A stretch of 64,000 nt of DNA, taken from positions 1 through 64,000 of the forward strand of contig JAOVVO010000223.1 in the NCBI GenBank assembly GCA_028564675.1. Reading direction: 5' to 3'. A program made the position numbers and the translations under genes. Shown here one piece after another: positions 12,601 through 26,171 of the stretch. The notes under the pieces were generated by a model. That model ran no database searches and was not told the DNA's origin. It worked only from the letters and a program-made list of their open reading frames with translations. This stretch comes from Onchocerca lupi (Eukaryota; Nematoda; Chromadorea; Rhabditida; Onchocercidae). Position 1 is the stretch's first letter; each line of letters begins with the position of its first letter.

Positions 12601-15600
12601 TTTTCCATACTGATTATATGTAAGTGCTTTTGGAAAGAGAAAAAGTGAATTTTAAGTTTATGTTAATTTCATACTTGAAACGAGATTTAGGATCACTTGA
12701 CGATTTGATCATAAGTGGCTTTCTTTTATATAGAAGACCAAAATTTTTTTTCTTTTTTTTTTTTTTTTTTTGGATTGATCGGCCAGCAGAAATTGAATGA
12801 ATTAAGGCCACTTATACTGGATGAGAATAATTATTTTGTGGATGAGGAAACGGAAATCGCACCTCATCTTATGGGCCCACCAAGAATGGTTGATGCAGAT
12901 GGTGTTGATTATGACGACGATATACAAACTATGGTACCTGGGCGTGATCTATTGTTACGGGTAATATTTCGTACTTTTTTATTTTGAACTAAGTGAAGTT
13001 CCATACTGGTTAACTTGCTTACTTAGAAAACTGATGTACTTAGTTGTGCTTCATCGATTATTTCCTTTCATTCCATCGTTGTGATAGCAACGTTTTCATT
13101 CATTTAATTATTCATTGGCATTCTTTTCAGTATTCGTTTCATATGCAAAAAAGTCTATAGGTTTGGCTTCCTGATTGAATGTATTAGATGATTTATTAAT
13201 AGACTTTGCTGTGATTCCAGGATGATAGTTTGATTCCACAGAATCCGCCATGGCTATCACGACAAATGGTTTCAACGTTACCAAAATCAACAGTTGAGAT
13301 GAAAAATACGTATTTGACTGAGTTAAGAGCACAGGAAGAAGACATATTTGTATATGAAATGAATAGAACGAGACCACGTGCTATTTCAATCATTGAACGA
13401 GTAAATTTTTTTCTTTTTTTTTCCTACACAGGAGGTATATTTTATTATTATTTAATTCTTAGTTATTCTATAGAACAAAGAAGAAAACTCTGAGGTATTT
13501 TTTTCATGTAAAATATGGTAATTTAATAAGGTTTCTGTTTCAGAAAACTAATGCGATAAATACAGTTTCCCGAAGGAGAAGAACAGGTAAATTTTCAGAG
13601 TTTCATGTTTTATCCATTCCAATGAAAATTTTTTAATTAAATGCATTAGTATATTGTCTAATATAAAAAAAGTGAAATATTTTTTAATTTTTTCGTTATG
13701 CTTCTTATACTTTCTAATTTTTTTTTTTTTTTTTCTATAAAGGATTATATTCGGTGAACAGTTCGATATTAAGTAAACTTGATTTGGAGAATAGTTCAAT
13801 ATCAAGTAAACATGCGAACCAAAAGAAAAAACTAGATCAGTGCTTGTGTACTATTTCTTGCTATTGTAATTTTTATTCCATACTATTTGTGTACGAACAA
13901 AAAAAAATTTTGCAGGAGTTCGTTGGTCAGAATGTTTTCCTCAGCGACAGCGAAGACTTCGAAATCAGCAAGTAGCAGATGAAATCGAAATTGATGATGA
14001 TGATGATGTAACGGAAGTATCCACAGCTGATTCATCATTTATCTCTACTTCAGCAACCGACGACGAAGTTTCAAGCGAAGATACTGCGAGTGATGATGAT
14101 TCTAGTGATAGTGATTATGTTATCAATACGCGCAGAAGTGCTGTAAGTTGTATATATTGTAGCCAGTGATAAATCTAATTTTAACTTACTCATGATAATT
14201 CCTTCTCAAAAGTATCATTTGTATATCTGTTACGGAGGAGTATGCAAGACGGTGAGAATTAGCATTTCTTTTTCAGCATTCTTGAGCTTTCTAGTAGAGT
14301 TGGAATTCATTGTTCTAGATTTTATTTGCGGGAAGTCGTAGTAAATGAATGCCTCATGATCTGAATAATAATCGAAAAAAAAAATTATTTTGACTTATTA
14401 TTCAGCTGCAACAATCTATTTCCTAATCCGACATATGTAGAATGAAAAATGAATTATTTATTACATTATCTTCCAACTTTCTAAAATATGCAAAATAACA
14501 TATCTGCGATGAAACATTGTTTCGTAATTCGGATTAAATATTATCCTCTAGATGCAAATCTGTTTTAATTTAAAAAGTTTCTTAATTTAAAAAGCTTCTA
14601 AAGTCGAATGACTTTTTTCCCAATCTATTTTTTGAATTTAATTTTCTGTTGTTATTGGTCATTTATTTCTATTTTTATAGAATCAGCGTCGACGAAGAGT
14701 TGAAGGGGAGCTTGACGATGGTATCGTTACTTCAGATACTGCTTCACCCATCAGAACTTCAACACGAAGAAGACGTCAACGAATTGTAGTATCAGGTACA
14801 TCTTTAGTCCACATTCGTGACGATCATCAATTATTGCTAATCATCTAGATGATTAATTCCTGGATAATTCGGTAGATGCTGGCTATCTGTCTGGGTGTTC
14901 ACTATTTTCTTTTTTTTTCTTTATAAGTTTGATTTCAGATGAAGCTGAGGATGCATTATCAGCTGATGATAATTCGACTGATAGAAAATGTGAACTAGCC
15001 TCTTCAGCTTCACAACTGAATTACATAGATCACGAACCGGGACCATCAAATATCAAATCATCGCACTCTACAACTGCAGTTTTGCATTCATCGATGGATA
15101 GTACATCGGGCATTTCTACTCCACATTCACTCTTTGAACAGGATGCATCGCCTATATCACGAGATAATTACGACGCTAACACAGATTTCCCACGATGGAT
15201 GCGTTTAACACAACCACTTCGTTTTCCGTATATTGCACAAATCGGCGATGAAGTGGTTTATTTTAGACAAGGTAGACTTATTTATCAATTGAATAAATGA
15301 ATTTTACGAATTTTGATTATATTGATCCTTGATGTAATGATCAATTTAAACTTTTCCTTGTTCTCATCATTAAGAAACGAGCAAATGATTTTATGATGAT
15401 AATTCTTGTCATAGTCGCTAAGTTTCTGGTAGGAGGTTGCTGATTTTTAGTTAATACCAAGAGAGATATTCTGTTTAAAATATTATTCCAGTTCCGGTAC
15501 TTGTTAATGCTCACATTTCGGTTGGTATTAATAAATACTCGAATGAAAACTATTTAGTGGAATGGATCTGTTTGTATTTTCGATATTTAGTGCAGCACAA

Positions 15601-18600
15601 GATTCATTCATAGCACAGATAATCGCTATGTCAGCCGTTCGCTTGTTAGTTAGGCTGTTGATTAATGATGATAATAAATTGGTTGCATAATTTTTCTCCA
15701 GAATAATTTCCTTTCCTTTTATCTAATCAAATTTAAGAAGGGTGAAAAATAATTTCTTTCAGGACACGAATTTTATTTGCATGCCGTAGAAACAAAAGGT
15801 CTGTATCATGTCACTCATCGGCTCAGACCGTTAGCTCAATTAAATGCCGAAGAATTTTGCATCGTTGAGGAGGTTGGATATTTCTTCCATTCCGATTTAT
15901 ACTGAGGATTTTATGCGAACTTGAAAAAACTTGATTTGAGTCATCGCATAGGAATAAACAGATTGCTTATCAAAAACTGATGTTATTAGCCGTTAAACTG
16001 ATGCGATACACTTTTTATTGAGTATTAGCATGGTTGAGACTATGTACAGATACACATCATTTTATTTTGACTGATCTCTATCACCATACCTTTGCTGATA
16101 TCATCTGTTCAACTTTTTTTCTTTTATTTTTATTTTTAGAACAAAAAAATATTTGTTTTGTTTCTTAAAGTTAAAATAAAATGCAGTATGTTTCAGATTA
16201 GATATCTGAGAAAACCATATAGGCTAACGGCAGTGAAGCTTGCGCAGACAAATGCAGCTGGTATACGGACGGGACTTATGTTCTCAGTGAAGTAAGTTTA
16301 ATTCATTTTATTGTTCATCTGAGTCAATTCTATCTGATAAAGAATGATATATTTGCTTTAAATCTTATGTAAATACATTGCTGAAGATGGTTTCATTTTT
16401 CTTTTTTCACATAAAGCAGCAAGTAGAACAACTTAGAACTGCTATATGAAAAGTCGGAATCTGCGTAAATCAGTTCAATCTATTTGAATAGCTCTGAATT
16501 GGCTATTTTAATAAGTATGATTTTTCTTTTTTCGAATTGAACGAAAAAAAAAACATTTCATTACAGATTTCATGATATGGAAAATGTGCCAGACTTCATT
16601 ATTTTACGACATCTTTACGATGAATCAGTGGCTCGTCGTTATCAGCCAGGCACACGAATTGAAATTATTTTGGATAATCATTGGTGGACTGGTACCATTG
16701 ATAAAAAAGAAGTGCATGATGAAGAAAATTATCCGAGGTTTGTCTTTTTGCGGTTGTTAGTCAGAAACACAAGTTTTGGAAGGAGATTTAGTATATCATT
16801 GCAATAGATTTTGTCTTTGTAGAATAAAATTGGATCAACAAACTCTTTCAAAATTGTTCCAGATCGAATTGGTATTGTCTTACAGTTAGATGGGATACTG
16901 GAGAAGACGAAAAGATGAGTCCATGGGATGTACAACCTCAGCAACCAAATCGACGTTCGGGTATGATTTCGATTTTATTATTTGTAAAATTCAACCGAAA
17001 ATATAACTGAAAAGTTTGATTAGTATAGTATCATAATAAATTTGGAATTTTATGATTTGTTTTTAAATTTATTTTGAAGGTTATTATAATGGATTTTTAG
17101 TCACTTAATTTTAATCAGCGAGCAAGCAAGAAAAATCTATTTGCTTTTGTAGAAAAAGTTATCAGTATTATCATTTTATTACTTACTAGTTTTAACCGAC
17201 TAGTCTATATAGATAAAAATGTCAGCTCATTTACTTTTACCTATCATACTTGTGGCAGATAAAAAAAGTAGGATATTCATATAAAAACACGAGTCTGTTC
17301 GAATGCAAGTTGTTTCAAAATTTCAAAGCAATTGCTGAAGAACTTGTAACGTTGTGTGAAAATCCACAACGAACATTTACATTTTTATTTCTATAGATAT
17401 ATCATTTCTTGCTACTATTATTAAGTATCTCGTTTAATAAGGATTTGAAGGCATTGCAAGCGAAGAGGATCAAGTACTATTTTCTCAGTATCCAGTCAAT
17501 GAACGAGATTGGATAGGTGCAGTGAGTGGTATCAGTGCATGTTCGGAACGTCTCCTCGATGCGGTGAGAAGCATGGAAGATGATCCTCATATAAAACCAT
17601 TCGCAACTCCTGTCAACTTGATTGAATATCCGGATTATTTATGGGACGTCGATTATCCAATTGATTTGAGAACGATTGTTGAACGGGTCAAAAATCGATT
17701 TTACAGGTCATTAGTTAGAATAATTTATCGGCATGAGACATTGATATTCGTGATTGGAAAACCTGATAGTCCGAAAATATTTGCTCTTAATGAACCAGCG
17801 CAATACTTATTCAATTTTTTTTCCGTAAATTTTTGCAATATTTTGTAGGAGAATATATTTATTACATGTTGGTTAAAAACTTGTTGCACTGGTTAATTAA
17901 TTGGGTCAAATAATTAATTATGGTCAAGCAATTCGAATTACTGACAATTTTTCCAGTTATTGTTATTATAACGCTACTTGATGCACTCAACACTGAGTGA
18001 TCAACTTATCAATATGTATATTGAAATTTGCAGAAGGTTGGCGAGTTTAGAGCAAGATATTCGCTATATAGCAATAAATGCACGTCTTTTTAATCAACCA
18101 AACAGTGAAATTGTTCGAAATTCGAGAATCTTAGTGGAAACACTTATTCGTTACTTAAAGTAATTTTTTTTTAGTTGTTCAGTCCTTTAATTATATTGAG
18201 TTATATTCCATATATTATTTATTCACTAAATTCTGTTGAGAAATATTTCTTTTCATTTCGTTCTTGTACGGAAACATTGGAAATTTCAATTAAATTGGGT
18301 AACTGGAAAGCCATTGATGTTCTGGAACTAATTTATGATTTTCTTTCAAAAATAGATGCATTCTTGTTTAGTTATTCATAGCGGCAATACTCTTGTTAAA
18401 TTACTACTATAACAGATGCAATTAGATCAGACTTCTTTTCTAAACTTCTCTTTCCCGAAACTTTTTTTTCGCAATTCTCAATTGGATTTTAATTTCAGCG
18501 ATGCTCAATATACGGATGCGATGCAGCTATTTTATGTCTTAAAAGCTGGACAAGATAGTGAATTAAAGGAATACAATAATTTGAAACAATGTACCAAAGT

Positions 18601-21600
18601 TGCAGTTGAAGAAATGAAAGAAGAGCCATCTACTATTGCAAAGAAGACAAAACATCGATCACGTAATAGTGTCATGTCACCAAATCCTTCAGTGGATCTT
18701 CCACCTGAATGGTATATGGAATGTGTGGATGTGCTACAAGAAGTGATGTCAGAGCGAACCTCAACTCATTTTATCAGTTCTGGTGGCGAGGTTAGTATTT
18801 TGGACTTCACAAAATATAATTATTTCATTATTGAATATATCACAATCAATCGGCATCTGTCGTGCTTTTCTTTATTGTTAGGGATGATTATAAGTGATGC
18901 ACTGATGCCAGGTTTATTTGTCCTGGACTAGCGCAGCAATTACTGCATAGATACCGATCTCGATATCTTTCTGTTATTAGTAGAATCAAACAAAATTTCC
19001 TGAATAATAAATTCCGATTCCTGTAGTGTTCTTTCGACAATATTTTTTGCTATTTTACTCATGTACGAACTGTGTTTTTTAAGAGATTACGAGATTCCGG
19101 ATATTTTTCGTTTTATTACATTCTTCAACAGCTTATTTATCCATAATTTGTCTCACATCTATGTGTTATCGCTTTCATATTTTGATATTTCAGTCGAATG
19201 AAACTCGCTTTCATATATGCTATTCATTGAGATGGACAAAAAATTTTCCCGTTATTTGACTGTCATTTTTTAGGTCTATTACCTGATTTTTTGAAAATCA
19301 CGCGTTGCTTCCACAACTTAATTAAAATTTCTGGCATTAATTCACTGCATTAGTAGATATAGTCACATGTTTTGACGAAATATTTAAGTCGAATTTTATG
19401 GAAAATCAAACATAGATAAGGAAGAATACGTTTATCCAACGATCAATTCTGCAAATATAACTTTTTGATTTAATCTTATTATGCTTTTAAATCGAATTTG
19501 AGTTGGGAATCCTTGTAATTATCATTTGTCTTCTTTTTTGTTTTAGTTTAAGTTTAGTTCTTGAAGAAAATAAGACGATTTTGACTCTCAGTTCTACTTA
19601 ATCGACTTATTGCGCTTTCTATGGCTATATGTTAAATGACTTCATCCAATCATTCAAAAATTTTTGGAATGAAGATAATAAAAAATAAATGAGATATTAA
19701 TTGGAAACGCAGTAAAATGAAAATCTGTTCAACTAAAAAGAAAAAAAAAATGAATGAAGAGGTTATAGCGGCAATTATCATTCCTACTCTGACAAATTTT
19801 TAATTTAATAATACCATCAATGAATGATATGTTAGAAGTTGGCATCTCTTTTTTTTTTTTTTTCGTTTTATTAAATGCAAGAAATTTTTATAATTTAGTG
19901 GCTTGCGGATGTATTTTCGTCTTATGATGATTTGTTAACTGTGAAAGAGAAGGTTATCGCACGAGCATATAACAGTCCATTGGAAGTGGTTAATGCAGTA
20001 AAAACTTTGATGCAGGCATGCCGGAATGCTGTTGATAATAAACGATCACCGGTAGGAATTTTTATTTGATTTTGTCTTTTCAGTTTCAATTAAAGTATTC
20101 TAAATCCAAATATTGTGTTTGCTTTTTTATCTATTTGTGGTTTTACCTTATGGATACTATTAACGCTTTTTCCATTTTCGCTATTCCATTTATTACTATG
20201 TCGCTGAAATATGATTGTAACCCAAACACAATCTTTATCTAAGATTCTTATTAAATTATTTACTAGTATTTCCTGCTATACTTGTATAAAGACTATTAAT
20301 GCGAGGAAATCTGATCTGTTGTTGGTAGTTCTGTCTGATTTATACATTTCCTTTCTTACTAGCACCTGCAATATTATAAATTTATTTCATTTACTAGTGC
20401 CATGGAATAATAACTCACTTGAATCTTTTTTATAATCTTCATCAAGATTTTATGAAATCATTTCTAATATATGGTAAAAATTAAATCTATTAAAAAATAA
20501 GTGAATTTATAGGACAATTGCTGTTATTAATAAAAAACGGCAACCTAACATCTTAATACATCTTCAGGTTTTTCGCGATAGCTTAGCATGTGCTGCATCA
20601 TTTGATAGCAAAATGGCACCCGTTGTGGCAAAGTGGCAACGTATGAGGCAGTCAGAAACACCTTTAACTACAAATGAGAGTGAAGGTCACCATTTACGAG
20701 ATCGGCCGAAGAATTCACATGTTTATAATACAAGAAGGTATCGATGATATTATATTTTCTTAAACTCATTATCTTTTAAGGGCATATTGTTTATGACTAT
20801 TTCCCAGTTTTGAAGTTTTTTTTTTCTGTATTTCTAATTTCAATTTTTTTTACTCTTTCTAATTTCAAATCCTTTTATCTTATGTCATAAAAAAATGTTT
20901 CAGTCGTCATGAAGAAAAACAGCATGGAGATCAAAAAAATGTTACATCAACGAATACAACCGTACCTATTCGTCCGGGGCGTTCTGGAAGAATGCCAAGC
21001 GGATATTATCGAAATTTGAATAATGGAATATATATTGTACAAGAACAAGGTTATTTACATTTTCATTTTCTTGCAAATGTTTTATTTTTTAATGTATAAT
21101 ACAAGTTTTACGTTAATTTTTTTTATAGATTCTTCAAATTTGGAACCTTCTGCATCGACTAGTAATCAGGTCATTTTTTTCTTTTTTTTTTTACTTGTAG
21201 TAACAAAATAGCAACAACAGAGTTATCCACATATGTAGTTGGTTATAGTACGGAAAAAAATCTGTACCTTAAGGATATAATTTTAGATAAGGTACAAAAT
21301 TTTTATAAATATAATGACATTTGGCTTACGTCGCCGCATACTTTATTTTTCTTTACTTGTTATTGACACAACATTTCTACATGAAAATGTGCACGTTGGT
21401 CATTTGATTATTCCAGAATTCTGGTCGTTCAAGAAGAAATGCCATCGAATGTAATCATGCGAAGTAGGTTTTTGTATTGCTATTTTAAAGAAGAAATCAA
21501 AGCTGTTATTTTTCTAAATGAATTCTATTTTTGAAATTTGCTCAGCACTTTTGTGCATTTATTTAATTAACATTTATTTTTTATTTTTCATTTATTTGAT

Positions 21601-23156
21601 TTTTGTTCATTTAATTTCCCCAGGAACTACGAAGGTCACAGAAATAATGTACAATCGGAAGACCAACCAGGTTAGTTTTTGAAAATTGGGAAAAATCAAA
21701 ATTTACAGCTTACCTTTTGAATAAAAAGCCAAGTATATAATCGTTGCGGAACTAATATAACATAACTAATAAGTTATATATTTTTTAAATGCAGTCAATG
21801 AGTTATTGGAAGTATAAGCTCTCGGGATGTTATTTTCATATGTAACTATTTTTTATATTTTCTGAAAAACATATCAACGTCGTTCATGTAACAGTGATGC
21901 ATTGGTTTAAATTTCAATAGTTATATTTGCGATCTTAAATTATAATCTCCATTTCACAAAGAAAAAAAAAAGAAAAATTCAAAGAGTGGTAGAAAGTGAG
22001 GATATCATTTGTGTGAAAGTTGTGTAATGCATTTTTGTGATTAAAAAATATGTGTTGGAATAGCCAAGTGAAAGTGTTTATGTTGCACACTGTATGTTAT
22101 TTTAGGCCCATCCGGATTGCAGAATAAAAACAATCTGATAAATTTGAGAAGAAGCTCGAGAAAAAGAGAGAAACGTTACAACTTGTTAGTCTTTTTTTAA
22201 ATAGTTTCTAGTGTTAGTTCTCAAGAACGAAATGTTTTTCGCTCAAAGGGAAGCTTTCATTTTCTATTTACTACATAATGTATATGATGAATTGACCAAT
22301 TGTTTTTTCCATTATTTTATTTACATTTCGAGATAAGATCGTTAATCTCATTATTATTTATAAATATCATTTATTTAGTAATCCTTTCATTGCTAATAGG
22401 AAAGTTATATTTTAGTGGTACAGTGACAATAACGGATGAAAGTGGTGAAGATATAGCGAAAGATGATGATATTTTGTGCAATGGGAAAAGTACAGCTGAA
22501 ATAGATGACGATTCGTTGAGTGATTGTAGTTGGAATATGCGAACAAACAGTACGAAAAAAAATAAGAAGTGAATTCTTGATTATACTATACTGATAAGAA
22601 GGAGAGATATTAATAAGTTTTGGAAATTTTCGACTTTAATTAAAATTATATTTTGCATATGTGATATGGAATTATTATAAATTTATGGATAAGTCTATTC
22701 TGAAAAATGATTCGAATTTTTTATTGAGATGACATTTTTCTTTAGTACATTACATTGATTTTATTTGAATCATGATTACCGTTTTATCATTTAGTTCAAA
22801 ATCTGGTTTCCAGCCATCGAAAACGAACATATGGAAGTCAAGAAAGTGTGGAAATCAGCAAGAAGCAACGTCGACAAAATGCATTAAAAAAATTTAAGCA
22901 TGATGATACATCGTACTCCATTAATGAGCAAGATTCACGGATGACAAGAAAATATGTGACTAGAAATCAGCAAGAACATCTGAATCACACAGCTGCGCGA
23001 GCAAGCTGTGACAATCATCCTCGTATTCGGTTAAGACGATCCGCTCAACGAAATGTTAATTATAATGAGGATGAAGTTAGTAATGACGATGATAACGACG
23101 ATGAGGCATCGAATAGTAGTACCAAACGGAAAAAGACTCGTAAGCACGATAAATAG
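7286..23156 (+). CDS. BRWD3: BRWD/PHIP-family protein (WD40 plus bromodomains)
   Basis: Predicted nuclear chromatin reader; in animals this family also acts as a CUL4-DDB1 substrate receptor. 35 exons join in phase to about 1716 aa (human relatives about 1800): 7286-7316, 7615-7703, 8521-8580, 8756-8939, 9030-9169, 9689-9811, 10260-10408, 10727-10900, 11042-11213, 11490-11620, 12042-12276, 12408-12619, 12807-12960, 13221-13400, 13544-13586, 13743-13805, 13916-14142, 14681-14795, 14939-15271, 15763-15872, 16197-16291, 16567-16737, 16863-16960, 17442-17706, 18034-18159, 18499-18790, 19899-20051, 20568-20737, 20904-21049, 21129-21169, 21417-21463, 21624-21670, 22106-22184, 22416-22568, 22814-23156. 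Order: LisH-like N-terminus (YLSQGPCQEAA, aa 20-30), eight-bladed WD40 region about aa 180-590 (GHLSSVFCVAFD, GADDNLVKVW, GHSAEISDM, HGHLSILG), acidic linker, royal-type domain about 930-1080 (GDEVVYFRQG, WWTGTI, KMSPWD), bromodomain 1 about 1125-1225, a degenerate second bromodomain, and a basic/acidic tail. The start comes from exon 1 (MSKFDAVTHN), whose phase completes Glu at exon 2. The join to exon 13 is the weakest. The symbol is family-level: BRWD1, PHIP and BRWD3 cannot be told apart by eye. Confidence 0.9.
9600..9629. repeat. poly(A) run, 30 bases
   Basis: A homopolymer in BRWD intron 5. A poly(T) run of about 18 lies shortly upstream at 9544-9561, so the two could pair. Length is prone to sequencing error. 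Confidence 0.95.
17195..17405 (-). mobile_element. Helitron-like terminal fragment in BRWD intron 23
   Basis: The segment 17310-17400 (CGAATGCAAGTTG, TCAAAATTTCAAAGCAATTG, GAACATTTACA, TTTCTATAGATA) matches in order the right-hand part of the element at 36200-36302. Both share the invertebrate Helitron 5' end pattern, with TATAGATA next to a conserved block. Its left border is uncertain; CTATATAGATAAAAATG at about 17205 may be a second, inverted end. Confidence 0.55.
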
Positions 23157-26100
23157 AAACAAGTAATAAATAAATGTAAAAACATGATAAATTATTTTGT
23201 CATTCTTTGCAATCTCCATTTTTTACAGTCTCCAAATTTTAAACTTGTTGAGTTTCAAATCATGCATTCTTGAATTGGATCAGAACAGTCAATTGTATCT
23301 ATGTTTTCTCTAGAAATTTTTTGTATATATCGTTAAATTACATAAGTTTGAATATAATATAAATTGAATGAATGAGTTCAAGTGTTCGAGTTCGAGTTTT
23401 CGAATATGATATTTAAGAACTTCCTTGCGTATTGATAACAAATGGATATTGCCATGGATTTTGAATTTATCAGATACTGAAAATTTTAGAAGCATTTTAA
23501 GTATGTGTTTTACTTAAGTCTTTGCTTGAGTTTTGAATTTGCATAAGTTTCGTATTGAAAAGATCTTGCAAATCACTCTTTTATCCAATGAATGTTTGAA
23601 ACAACCATGCTCTTTTAAGCTACTTCCTGCATGATTAACATATCATGAAATTAAATTATTATTCACTGACAATTATCATTAATATTTATACGCTGTAAAA
23701 AATAAAACTGATTTTGACAGTAATGTCAGTCGTGGATATAAGTGGTATATGTTTGTAATTTATATATTTGTTGTATTATAAAACTTCTTTATATCAAATA
23801 TTTTTCTTATCAAAATGAAAAATTACTTAAAGTTTGATTTAATTTTAGTTTTTTATTGTTGCAGACGTTTAGTTTATTGGATATTATTGTTTCTATTTAA
23901 CATGACTGAAGTATTTTCTTTATTGAGCTAGTCATTTTGGCTTAGTTATTATATCTCAGATGTTTGTATCTCAGCAAAAGTATGAATTGAGTGGATATTT
24001 CCTAAATTTTTCTGTTTGGAAATCCCTTCAAATCGCATTGCATTTCAACATTTTGTTTATATTATTTTTTCAATTCTTAGATTTGGATATGGTGGATCTT
24101 TCATTAGTTAATGATTTATATTGCTGAAACATTAAAAATTGTTGCATGGAATATATTATCTTTGAATGATATTCAGGCGATATTTCATGAAGTATCGCAG
24201 GACAATTTAAATAGGAATCGAATTACTTTAATGAATAATTAGCAAATATATTTTCAATGAATACATTTGTTTAGTGCTTAGCTTTAAAGCTCATTTGTTC
24301 ATTTATTTATTCCTGCTTTCTTTTTGTTGAATTTTTTCTTTTCAATTTCTATCAGTAAATTGAAATTTGGGATGAAATCTTGCTTTCCAAGTTACTATCA
24401 GTTTTCATCGGAGAAAACTATATATACGCACACCAATATACATTACTTTTTTGACTTTAATCAATCAAAATATTTTCTGGTTTCTTTGATCATAAATTCT
24501 TGAACGAAAGAGCATAAAGAAGGTAATTCATGAATATTTTTATATAACAAAAATGAATAGGATTTTATCCATTTCATTGAAATAGCAGAAGGACGAAATA
24601 GCAGAAGGAAAGTTTTATATTTAGCAGTTAAGAAAAGTTATCATAAAATCAATCGAAGTACTTAGCAAGAGTTTTCTCTTAATGATCAAGTTATCAAACT
24701 TTGGCAATTCAACTATGGCATATACGAAATTGTTGTCGAAGTGATGGTGAAAATATAGAGTATAATTCTGTGCGCAATTATATCTCTATGAAATCGAGAG
24801 ATATATATTGTTTGGTGTTTTCATTTCACGATTGTTATGCTTAAAATTCTGTTATAATTTGTTATTTGTTTCGCAGAAATCATTTTTTTATTGATTTTTT
24901 TTTTATTGTACTTTTCTTGCGGAATATGAATTTCACGTATATCAAACGATTATCAACATAAGCAGATATCATACTTGTAAATATCAGTCGAGTATTAATG
25001 GAATAATATATGTTCAAAAGTTTAGAATCTAAAAAAGAATTGAATAAGTCGTAATTTATTAAATATTAAGGAGATATTACTGAAAGTTTTGCATGAGATA
25101 TTAAATAAATAAATATCTTGTCCCGCTTTATCTAATTCGTAACTTGGGAATTCAAATTACTTTTTATATTAACCTAAATAATTATCTGATGGAATAATAA
25201 AAAATACTTGACGGTAGATGACATTCTGATTGCTTCCTAAAGATTCAAATATTGCGACAACAATAGTAAAGAAATTTTCACAGAGGGTTTGTTTGTTGAT
25301 ATAAATACTGATCAATGTAATGATAACGTTATCACCTAAACTCTCTGTTTCTAATTAAGTTGGATGAGAATGCGGCAATTTAAATATATCATCGCGCGAA
25401 ATTGTTTCATTTTCTTGTTGAAGTTGCTATCACTTCTTTGCCGGAATTTTTTGCATTCATTTTTTTGAAATTCGTTTCAGATTGCAATTTGCGTTTCATT
25501 TTAAAGCAAAAATAATTCACACTGGAAAGATTCTGCTTAATAATAATGCACGTGTCGAAAAATTGCGGGACATTGCAACATGAATATTTCACACATACCA
25601 CAGTGAATTTTTTTGACTTTCACAGTAAGACTGATTTCAAATATTATTTCCTTAAAGTGAATCTTTATCACTTAGACTTATCAGATATAGGCAACGATAA
25701 TCAAATATATGGAACTAAGTGTCATTACTTTCTTTTGTTTTTAAATTTAGTCTATTTCAGCCGTTTTTTTGCAAATGTTTATCTTACATCTGGAATAAAA
25801 ATTTACCAGGAAAATATTGAGGAAAATATTATTTGTAAGATTTATGAAGATATCTGGATTCAGTCAGATATCTTCATAAATCTTACAATTACACATTAGT
25901 TCCATATATTTGATTATTTTGCCTGTATCTGATAAGTGTATTCAAAAATAATTCATTTTCAAAAAAATTTTTTTTTCTCGAATAATTTTCTATGTTTTTT
26001 GCAAATTTAACGGAATTATTTATTAAACTATTAATATCAGATTAACTTCATTCTTAAAGAAATCATGCAAAATTGAAGAACAAAATGTCTTGTGCAAGCA

Positions 26101-26171
26101 CTCATTCAGATTAAATTGATCGAAAAAACAATTAATACAATTAAAATCACTTGAAAATATGCATCTAATAA
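23157..26171. other. gene-free 3 kb after the BRWD gene
   Basis: An AATAAA at 23165-23170, nine bases after the BRWD stop, is a likely poly(A) signal. Beyond it no exon is recognised on either strand. The only structured element is the foldback repeat at 25672-25938. Confidence 0.55.
25672..25938. repeat. long foldback element with nested palindrome
   Basis: An outer left arm at about 25672-25722 (CTTATCAGATATAGGC, ATAATCAAATATATGGAACT) is the near-exact reverse complement of 25889-25938. Inside, 25834-25886 is a second palindrome (GTAAGATTTATGAAGATATC and its complement). An unpaired stretch of about 110 bp lies on the left side only. The structure suggests a decayed MITE or foldback transposon; no transposase is seen. 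Confidence 0.8.

Noticed and set aside
25546..25899. 117-aa open frame on the + strand
   Set aside because: It lies in the left half of the foldback element; composition is AT-driven, and no family, splice context or start context supports it.
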